Part shown: positions 1 to 7,009 of the stretch, piece by piece
How positions within the stretch are numbered: the stretch's first letter is position 1
Layout: every line of letters starts with the position of its first letter
Assembly: GCA_021732085.1 (NCBI GenBank)
Contig: JAKFVQ010000010.1
Span: 1 to 37,555 of the forward strand
Reading direction: 5' to 3'
Length of the DNA: 37,555 bases
Origin: Candidatus Obscuribacterales bacterium
GTDB lineage: Bacteria; Cyanobacteriota; Vampirovibrionia; Obscuribacterales; Obscuribacteraceae
Made by a program: the position numbers and the translations under genes
Notes under the pieces: model-generated
The model's database searches: none
What the model was told of the DNA's origin: nothing
Seen by the model: the letters and a program-made list of their open reading frames with translations, nothing else

Positions 1-95
1 CCGTCGATCACTCTCGAAGTCAGCGGAGGGTGTCAATCACTTTTTCAAGCTTTACGCAACCTCAAGCAGCTTTTTGCGGGGCAAAGATATTCTGT

Positions 96-3000
96 TCAAG
101 CAGGGCAAAGATATTCTGTTCGTAACATGAAATTCCACGTCGAATTTACAACATCAGCGCTTCCACTCAAAGGACCTTGCACCTGGACCGGAAATGCAGT
201 GGTGTTTGATCCGGCAATGGATATTGTTACTGATCCAGCTGTCGTGTCAGAGAATGAACTTCCCGACGGTGCTGCAATAGTTATTACGGCTCCAGTTGCA
301 TTTGCCGTAATTCCGGACACTCCTAATAGATTTATCTCTTTGGCGAACTTTGCTGCGATGGTGGTTGGTGTGTCACCAGATATGGTGGTGTAGTTCGCCG
401 TGTTTCCCGCAACTGTAATTGACAATGCATCGCCACCGGATGTAGAGCCACCAATTGTGACCAGCTGCATTATGTTATACACATACGAAGTTGTATTGCT
501 TAGTGCATCGGTTATGGAAGTAAGTTGCTCGGCAGAGTTGTAAGCGTACTGGGTTGAGTTTAGGGAAGCATCCGTAAATAAGGTTGGACGATGGTTGCTG
601 TTGTATTCCCAGCTTGAAACCAATGCATGTGAGTTATTCTGAGTTTCGCTAATGGAAAGCAGGTCAATATTGTTACTAGCATAACTGCAATCGAATTGCC
701 TTCCTATACCGTCGATCATTCTGGTGACATAGCCTAATTCGTTGTAGTCGAATGCTTGATATTGAATAATACCGATCGATGTTCCAGTGCTGAAGACCTC
801 GCTGCCAAAACCGCTTACAAAAGTGGAAATGGTTGTCGCGTTTGTGGAGTTTGAATGGACGCTGACAGTTGCAGGCTTCGCGCCCCAATCGACTTGTTCG
901 GTATTATTTCCAAGGTAACGATTAATGTTAGGAGGGACTTGGGAGACCCAATTTGCACTAACACCAATGGCTTGCATGTCACTGTCGAGGTTCACCATTT
1001 CTGACAATGCTTGCACAACTCTTGCTGGCGTGTCGCCTGTTTGCGCGGTGTAGTCAAATGCTTTGGAACCCCCAGATAGTGCGCTGTCAATTACCCTCAA
1101 TCGCATGAGGTCGCCTGACAGTACGGTGCCTGTTAGTTTGGCTGTCCTGACAGGATTGATGCCATCAGCGAGCACCATTGTTTCGCCGACGCCGAATGGG
1201 GCGGTGGCAGCGAAATCCGTTCTATTCGTAGAAGGTGACTTCAGATAAACGACAGCACCAGACGATGTCGCCGAAATTCCAAAAGTCTGGCAGAATTTTT
1301 GTGCGTTTACCGCCGCTGCAATTCCCGCCGCTACGTCGGCGACGGTTGTGTCGGAAGCTTTAACCGTGTAGTCGGCTATGGGTTTGTTGGTGTCCTCGCC
1401 GGCCCAAACCAGCTGGTCTTCCGCCCTCACCGTTAAAATGTCGCCCGCTTGGGGCGCGGAAAATCCGGAACGCAATCCAATCGTAAGGGTAGTTATCACA
1501 TTTTTTGTTTGTTTGGCAATCAAAATAGGTTTATTGCTACTCCCCCGGAAATCCTGATTCGACTCGTTTTGATATGAGAAGACTGTGGGTGATTCCATCG
1601 GAGGATGAATCCAGATGGGAACCGGTGCAAGCAGACCCGTGGACCTTTCCAACATCCACTTTGTTGTTTTGCAGTGGGCATAATTTCTATTTGCAGGGTC
1701 GTGCGGGTAAAGTGCGGTAGCTTCACGATCCCAGAAGTAACTTTCTTTTATGGCGTCGGGCCAGTTTTCGATTACAGTGCTGCTGCCGTCCGGAAAAGTG
1801 GTACGCATTCCATAAGGTGGATACTGATAGAATCCTAGTGGCACGTATTGAGCAAATGATGTGGAGCCGTATGGATTAGTCAGCTGGTGAATGAACGAGG
1901 ATGACTCATCGTAGAAAAACTTTGAGATGTTGCCGACAGCGTCTGTGATTGATAAAAGTTTTGCATTTGCTGAATCGTAGGTAAAACTGGTTCTGCGTCC
2001 TGTGGGATCAACAATATTGGAGATCAAGTAATATCCGCTATTGCCAGTGCTATTTGATACATAGTTGAAGGTAGTGATTTGTCCATTAGCATCGCTTATT
2101 GACTCTATTCGAAAATTAACGGCGTCCCAATTAATAGTGGCAGCGTTACCTTGAGGGTCAACAACGGAGGTCATCAGCCAATATGCGCTGGCCCCACTGC
2201 CGTTTTGCAGGGTGAAATTTTCACTGCTGCCGTCGCGTAGATTTCTGGTGTAACTTCCTCCACCTGATGCGTTATACGTAAGCGTTGCTTGCGACATGAC
2301 GTCGGGAGTCGAGTAAGAGCCATTCTCATAAGTCTCAAATCCGCCGCCGCGAACGCTCACCTTTGTTTGTGAGCCATCATCTATGAGATAAGAAATCCAG
2401 TTTAAGCTCCAGCAGGGAGTCAAATTGGAGAAAGTGAAGGTGGCCGGTTGGTTTCCTTCTAAATAGTTATAGTTGACTCCGATAAGAATCTCTGGTCCCA
2501 GAGCCGGTTTATAGGCAAGAGGGTGGTCAAATATTTTCAGAGTTCCGTTCATGCTGAAGGAAGACGCTGTTGCCATAGCCCCGGTGGGATGGATAGGGCA
2601 GCTCATGGGGCACTCAGGCGTCTTGCTTGGATCGCATGCAGATGAATATCCTTTGCCCCAAACCTGACTTGCTTCATTTTTGCTGACTGGTTTCCACCCT
2701 TTCGGAAGTTTTCCTTTCGGAACTAGAAAATATCCATCCGACTCTGCATCTAGTGTTGCCATACTCAGCCAGTGCACATTTTCTTTGCCGAATGTTGGAT
2801 CTTGAACCCTGACTCGGCCATGCTTTTCCTGGGTGATTGCAGAGAAATGCCCAACTGACCAGTGCATGATCGAGGGGACGATCACAGTTGCACCAGGATG
2901 GCGTTTAGCCATTTGAAGGTTCAAACCAACCTTCCGGGAAAGCTCTTCAACTTGAGCAAGATTTGTTCCACGCGGGCTGGAGTAAGCCTTCTTAATCGAC

Positions 3001-3815
3001 ATAAAATCTTGAACGGACTGTCCAGGACGAAGTGCAATCAAACTATCCACCGCCAATGGTCCGCAGCGAAACGCAACCTCTGGATGGTTTTTCATGCTCC
3101 AGAGTCCGTTCTTGCTTTCTTTGACCAACAACTCTGCTGTTCCCGTGAAAGCACGATCGGAAATCTCCTCAATGTGCTTTTCGAGAGCCTCAACCATTCC
3201 GAGCCGCGACTCCATATGAACTAAATTTGAAAAGGCTTTGTCGGCGACTGACTTTTGGTTTGCTTCAGATTTTCCCTTGGAAAGTTCCCAGACAGACGAA
3301 GCGTACTTTAGCGCTTGTGAAAGAAAGCCGCTGTCATATCTGAGTTGTGCAATGTGGGCTTCAAGCGAGGCTCGCCATCTAGAGTTAGGGTAATTCGCTA
3401 GAAAAGAAGTGAGAGCCGAAATATCTTCTCTATTGTTCTTAGCTGTAAATGACAGGAGTGCTCTGGAGAGGTCTAGATTTTCTTTTAGATCCATTTTGCT
3501 ATCCATGGCGATCAGCGGCTCGGAGAACGCTCTGCAATTGGCGATTTCAGAATCGGAGGGAGCAGGTGAAAACGACAAATTTTTCTTTATCGCTTTTGTC
3601 AGTTCGTCGCGGCTCTTCCGTTTGTTTGTGTTGGCGCTGTTGACATTCGCCAAGGGACAGGCTGCAGCAACCGGCGGGCTCGCCGGGTTACAACAAGTAG
3701 TGTCGATTGCGTTTGCCGCCTGCAGCGGAAATGCAAGGACGATCAAACCTGCCGAAATACAGCTCATTATTTGCCGTGTTTTAATTCGCACTATTGAGGC
3801 TATTGGAGTGTTCAT
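96..3815 (-). CDS. Exported RHS/YD-repeat protein with N-terminal C39-like peptidase domain
   Basis: This 1239-residue protein has a signal peptide (about 1-36, ending AANA) and a helical stretch (100-240). A papain-like C39-type domain follows at about 243-370, with candidate triad Cys251 (RCGPLAV), His323 (HWSVGHF) and Asp339 (VQDP). YD/RHS repeats lie at about 550-660 and 1015-1115. Three copies of a small beta-rich domain interrupt the RHS part (about 775-890, 891-1003 and 1116-1210). C39 domains usually process or bind peptides, so maturation of itself or of a partner is possible but inferred. RHS proteins normally carry many more repeats and a core domain. This one stops soon after the last inserted domain, so its C-terminus looks truncated. 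It starts 16 bp after the LamG gene, with AAGG about 9 nt before the ATG, so the two probably form one operon. The surface RHS call is firm; the peptidase activity is a prediction. Confidence 0.85.
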   Translation of the reverse strand: MNTPIASIVRIKTRQIMSCISAGLIVLAFPLQAANAIDTTCCNPASPPVAAACPLANVNSANTNKRKSRDELTKAIKKNLSFSPAPSDSEIANCRAFSEPLIAMDSKMDLKENLDLSRALLSFTAKNNREDISALTSFLANYPNSRWRASLEAHIAQLRYDSGFLSQALKYASSVWELSKGKSEANQKSVADKAFSNLVHMESRLGMVEALEKHIEEISDRAFTGTAELLVKESKNGLWSMKNHPEVAFRCGPLAVDSLIALRPGQSVQDFMSIKKAYSSPRGTNLAQVEELSRKVGLNLQMAKRHPGATVIVPSIMHWSVGHFSAITQEKHGRVRVQDPTFGKENVHWLSMATLDAESDGYFLVPKGKLPKGWKPVSKNEASQVWGKGYSSACDPSKTPECPMSCPIHPTGAMATASSFSMNGTLKIFDHPLAYKPALGPEILIGVNYNYLEGNQPATFTFSNLTPCWSLNWISYLIDDGSQTKVSVRGGGFETYENGSYSTPDVMSQATLTYNASGGGSYTRNLRDGSSENFTLQNGSGASAYWLMTSVVDPQGNAATINWDAVNFRIESISDANGQITTFNYVSNSTGNSGYYLISNIVDPTGRRTSFTYDSANAKLLSITDAVGNISKFFYDESSSFIHQLTNPYGSTSFAQYVPLGFYQYPPYGMRTTFPDGSSTVIENWPDAIKESYFWDREATALYPHDPANRNYAHCKTTKWMLERSTGLLAPVPIWIHPPMESPTVFSYQNESNQDFRGSSNKPILIAKQTKNVITTLTIGLRSGFSAPQAGDILTVRAEDQLVWAGEDTNKPIADYTVKASDTTVADVAAGIAAAVNAQKFCQTFGISATSSGAVVYLKSPSTNRTDFAATAPFGVGETMVLADGINPVRTAKLTGTVLSGDLMRLRVIDSALSGGSKAFDYTAQTGDTPARVVQALSEMVNLDSDMQAIGVSANWVSQVPPNINRYLGNNTEQVDWGAKPATVSVHSNSTNATTISTFVSGFGSEVFSTGTSIGIIQYQAFDYNELGYVTRMIDGIGRQFDCSYASNNIDLLSISETQNNSHALVSSWEYNSNHRPTLFTDASLNSTQYAYNSAEQLTSITDALSNTTSYVYNIMQLVTIGGSTSGGDALSITVAGNTANYTTISGDTPTTIAAKFAKEINLLGVSGITANATGAVITIAAPSGSSFSDTTAGSVTISIAGSNTTAFPVQVQGPLSGSADVVNSTWNFMLRTEYLCPA
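186..470 (-). repeat. Inserted beta-rich domain, copy C, in the RHS protein
   Basis: It encodes residues about 1116-1210. The pattern is GD-LSITVAGN-ANYT, then SGDTP-TIA, then INLL--SGITA-ATGAVITIAAP. The preceding YD repeat (SYVYN) breaks off directly into it. The protein sequence aligns along its length with the insert at 4615-4878 in the neighbouring LamG gene, but the DNA is well diverged. Confidence 0.65.
807..1493 (-). repeat. Inserted beta-rich domain, copies A and B in tandem, in the RHS protein
   Basis: It encodes residues about 775-1003. Copy A reads GDILTV, then IADYTVKASDTT-ADVAAGIAAAVNA, then GISATSSGAVVYLKS. Copy B reads GDLMRLRVIDSALSGGSKAFDYT, then GDTPARVVQALSEMVN, then AIGVSA. 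Both follow the plan of copy C and sit between two RHS segments. The boundaries are approximate. Confidence 0.55.
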
Positions 3816-3831
3816 TGTCGTGTGCCTTGAG

Positions 3832-5475
3832 TTAGTTGCTCTCTATTGGGACTATTAGATTGATTGTGGGAGCCGTGACATCGCCAGGACTTGGCGCCGG
3901 CCACTGGCTTGAATCCAAGGTGAAAGTGGCTGACGAAATCGGGCTCTCAATGCCGTTTAGGATTGAGATCGCTTTAATTGTTTGGGTGTAATTGATAGTT
4001 ATGGGATCTCCGTTAAACGGTTCGGATGAACTGCTTGGCGTGGAGCCGTCAGTGGTGATAAAGGTCTTTGCACCAGCTTGAGCCTTGATCTGTACCTGTG
4101 CGGGCGCCGAAAGAGCGCTTCCATCCATGCTGAAAACTGGTGCCAGCGCTGCCTGTGAGTTCAATTGATACTTCTGAGAAAGATACGCTGTCACCGCACT
4201 CATCTCTGATGCGGACAATCTGTTTGAATAGACTAAAACTTCAGCGATTCTCCCCGGGAAATAGTTTCCAGCGAAGCCCTTGCCGATCAGGTTATCCGTG
4301 CGATTTGTATTCGGAATGTTATTCATGCTCGCATTTGGAGTACCTGCGGTGCCGTCGATGTACACGGTTGCTGTGCCGTTTGAGGTGCCAGGTACTTGTA
4401 CCCCAGAGAGCACCTGGAATTTGCTTTGTGCCAGGCCGCTAGCGGATTGAGCATTGCTGCCGCTATTTCCGTTATAGATGCTGAGTTGCCCTTTAGACCC
4501 AGACGAAGAAATTTGGAGGTTCAGGTTATCGCCGTTCGAGCCCCGAGACAAATCAATAATTCTGGCATCGGCAGATAAAGAGGAGGGTGACGTTACTACG
4601 AAAACGGACAAACCGCAGTTCTGTACATCAATCAGAATGCTTTTGACGGGCGTCGCGGTAATAGTAGTCGCCGCCGGTGCTGTTACTGTGATTAGATTGT
4701 CGCTGGCTGTTGCGCTAATTCCAGAGAGGGCAAGAGCGTTAATCGCCGAGGACAACCCACTGGCAATGGTGGCATTAGTGTCGATGATCGAAGCCGAATA
4801 ATCGGCGTTGTTTCCGTTGACTGTGATGCGTTGTGTGCCCAAGGCATACGGCGGGCCGTTTGTAATCTTAATGAGTGTTTTTGTAAAATCAGCGAAGCCG
4901 CTGGGGAGGGTAAGATGCTCACTGCTGCCGTTGAAGGCAACCGTGGGACGGCAATTGATTGAATCGCTCATCCACTTTGGCTCATTGCTGCTGGCGCCTG
5001 TTGCGCCATTGTTATTTCCGGAGAGGTCCTCCCACGTGCTAACTATTGGAGGATTTCCAATCCCTGTAGTTACTCCGAAGTCCGCTCGAAGGCGCAATAG
5101 TAAGCCTGGTTGAAGAATGGGCGCGAGCGATGCATCTACGTCTATGAACATGCTGCTGGGTGCACTATAGTTTCCAGCTAGATAAGAGATCGCTTTTACA
5201 TGCGTCGGGCTGCTAATGGTGAAGGGCGTGCTATAAGCGGTGCTCGCATTCGTCGGATCTGTTCCGTCCAAAGTGTAATATATAGTTCCGCTGGCAGCTG
5301 ACAAAGTCACCACTTGCGGTGACGTGTAGCTATTGGAATACGGGCTGCTAGGAGTGGAGATTGTAGGCTGTGCCTGTGCGCAGACATTCTGGCAGGAGCC
5401 AAGAACAAGGCTCGGAGCGCCTATAAGGAGCGTCGCTGCCCTGGTTTTTGTGAACAGTAGCTTTAGAATTTTCAC
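3832..5475 (-). CDS. Exported LamG-type protein with two CHB_HEX_C domains
   Basis: This 547-residue protein has an N-terminal export signal. Cleavage after AQA near residue 36 is likely; LGSC at 25-28 could alternatively act as a lipobox. A chitobiase/beta-hexosaminidase C-terminal-type domain lies at 38-113 (GTIYYTLDGTDPT), a LamG/concanavalin-like sandwich at about 126-437, and a second CHB_HEX_C-like domain at 450-522 (ITTDGSTPS). A foreign domain of about 88 residues (200-287) splits the LamG sheet between FADFTK and GLSVFVV. These modules bind glycans or serve as adhesive spacers in surface proteins; no catalytic centre is visible. The start is GTG, chosen because a strong AAGGAG lies 9 nt upstream. 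It is the first gene of a probable operon with the RHS gene. The exact ligand cannot be told. Confidence 0.82.
   Translation of the reverse strand: MKILKLLFTKTRAATLLIGAPSLVLGSCQNVCAQAQPTISTPSSPYSNSYTSPQVVTLSAASGTIYYTLDGTDPTNASTAYSTPFTISSPTHVKAISYLAGNYSAPSSMFIDVDASLAPILQPGLLLRLRADFGVTTGIGNPPIVSTWEDLSGNNNGATGASSNEPKWMSDSINCRPTVAFNGSSEHLTLPSGFADFTKTLIKITNGPPYALGTQRITVNGNNADYSASIIDTNATIASGLSSAINALALSGISATASDNLITVTAPAATTITATPVKSILIDVQNCGLSVFVVTSPSSLSADARIIDLSRGSNGDNLNLQISSSGSKGQLSIYNGNSGSNAQSASGLAQSKFQVLSGVQVPGTSNGTATVYIDGTAGTPNASMNNIPNTNRTDNLIGKGFAGNYFPGRIAEVLVYSNRLSASEMSAVTAYLSQKYQLNSQAALAPVFSMDGSALSAPAQVQIKAQAGAKTFITTDGSTPSSSSEPFNGDPITINYTQTIKAISILNGIESPISSATFTLDSSQWPAPSPGDVTAPTINLIVPIESN
4615..4878 (-). 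repeat. Inserted beta-rich domain splitting the LamG fold
   Basis: It encodes residues 200-287: RITVNGN-ADYS, then DTNATIAS, then INAL-LSGISATASDNLITVTAP. It aligns with copy C of the RHS protein and is inserted in frame between the LamG strands FADFTK and GLSVFVV. Confidence 0.65.
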
Positions 5476-5529
5476 GGACGACTTCTCCTTTCCAAAAGAG
5501 CGAATATTTTGTGCCTATAAAATTCTTCT

Positions 5530-5547
5530 AGCACCAAATGTGGTGCT
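5530..5547. promoter_or_regulatory. Inverted repeat upstream of the LamG-RHS operon
   Basis: AGCACCA and TGGTGCT form a perfect 7-bp inverted repeat around a 4-nt centre, 55-72 bp before the GTG start at 5475. A second, weaker one (AAGTG/CACTT, 5553-5566) lies next to it. The position suits an operator or a 5'-leader hairpin; no function is proven. Confidence 0.35.
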
Positions 5548-6310
5548 TTGTCAAGTGGTGGCACTTTTGTATTCTTTCGGAAGTTCGCTTCTACAGCCAT
5601 GCGTTGGTCGGGGCTAATAATGTATTGGGTCAAATATCAGAAGAGTAAGAAGTTATTACGGCAAAAAGGGCGCGCGAAGAAAGTGCCGACCGCTTGTTTT
5701 TATAAGGGCCGAGTCTTTGGAGAGCTATATTGATACGGCTTCCTCGGGAAGGTGCATGCGGAAATTTCCAATGGACTTGTTGACCTATTTTGTGTTATGG
5801 CGGTGTAACGATTGAAACTGCTGCCGCGAAAGTGCATCTTTAAAGAGCCGGTCTTTGTGTTAAATAGCCACTCTTTGCTTAGGGCTTTGGATAAATTCAA
5901 TTAGGGAAATTACTAGAATTTTCCTTTGTAGAGATTTTGAAACCCGATCTGGTGACTTAAAGGATTTTTGAGTCTTGAGCTGAAAGGCTGATTCGATTAG
6001 GCTTGTGGGGTTTCGTGGTTTTTCTCGCTTGGAGCGAATTCCATTGAAGAATCTGTTGATTAGCCAAAGAATAGTGTTTGCCACTACATTCGGTGTGATA
6101 TAATGCTTTCGAAGCACTCTGCAAAAAGAGACCAGAGAAAAAACGGATCTCGCAACAGTGCTTCAGCTAGATCGAGTACGACCCCTTGCCGGCTAGCGCC
6201 AAAGGAAACTATGATAATCAATTCAATACAAATAAAAGGTCTATGAAAATACAGACTTATTCCCCTCTGTTGAATATCCCTATGTCTGCGGCGCATTTGC
6301 AAGCTGCCAG

Positions 6311-6373
6311 CCGTGCTATGTCTTAGTTTTGCTTCAGAGGCTCAGCACGGAGGGTACACTGTAACCCGTGCTG
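6311..6373. other. Alternating hairpin arms (possible structured RNA)
   Basis: CCGTGCT occurs at 6311-6317 and again at 6366-6372, with its complement AGCACGG at 6344-6350 between them. The middle arm can pair with either copy but not both. The pairing with the right-hand arm can be extended to a stem over 6343-6373. No T-tract follows and no gene starts directly downstream on the plus strand. Confidence 0.3.
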
Positions 6374-7009
6374 TACTTCGAAGTATGGGCGGTGATTCGG
6401 CTTTTACATATCTCAGCGATCTGCAGTCGCAATGTAGGAATCGACATTCTTTATAGAAATAATGTATAGCGATCAAACTTGTTCGCTTCTCAGTGCTAAC
6501 TCGCTATTGCCGCGATAGTATTGCGGGCGGTGTGCACATCCGCGCAAGATTCTTTTGCGTCTGTACTCTAAAAAATAGGTTTACCCGGCTACCCACGTTC
6601 GCAGCTCGGACGCTCGACGCGCATCTTAGCTTGTGCAAACTTTGATTGCAATTGGCGGAGAGCCTGTATGACACGTTGCGTATGGGAAACGACGAGAATG
6701 ACGGCGAGACAGTGGATGATTGTATTTCCTGCAATTGGCGTCAGTTGTCTTGCGGAGGGCACTTTTGCTTCGATCATTTCATCCTTTTTTATTTTCGAGC
6801 GGTACTCCAAATAAACGCGCGGCCAAAAGCAAGATTCTGTTGGTGACAAGCATGGTGCCCGGCGAATAACTACATGCTCAATTATGTGGCGCTTCGATGA
6901 CTTGCTTCCCCTTGTCACCCACAAAGCGGGCGTTTAACACATAATTTTCAGCAACACATAAACACCGGAATACACACGTACCCGTTACGGTCGTGCGGCG
7001 TACGGGCTA

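Larger units (their letters stand above)
5476..7009. other. 1.5-kb stretch without a convincing gene
   Basis: Only short open frames (61-111 codons) occur here. They have no ribosome-binding sites, recognisable motifs or natural composition. The stretch holds the upstream region of the LamG-RHS operon, with palindromes near 5530-5566, and a set of mutually exclusive hairpin arms at 6311-6373. A decayed gene or an RNA gene cannot be excluded. Confidence 0.5.

Noticed and set aside
6589..6924. 111-codon open frame on the minus strand downstream of the protease-like gene
   Set aside because: It was considered as an immunity gene, but it has erratic composition, no ribosome-binding site and no motif.
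6900..7009. Hairpin after the protease-like gene as a terminator
   Set aside because: Only a 5-bp stem (CCCGT/ACGGG) with a 15-nt loop and no T-run.
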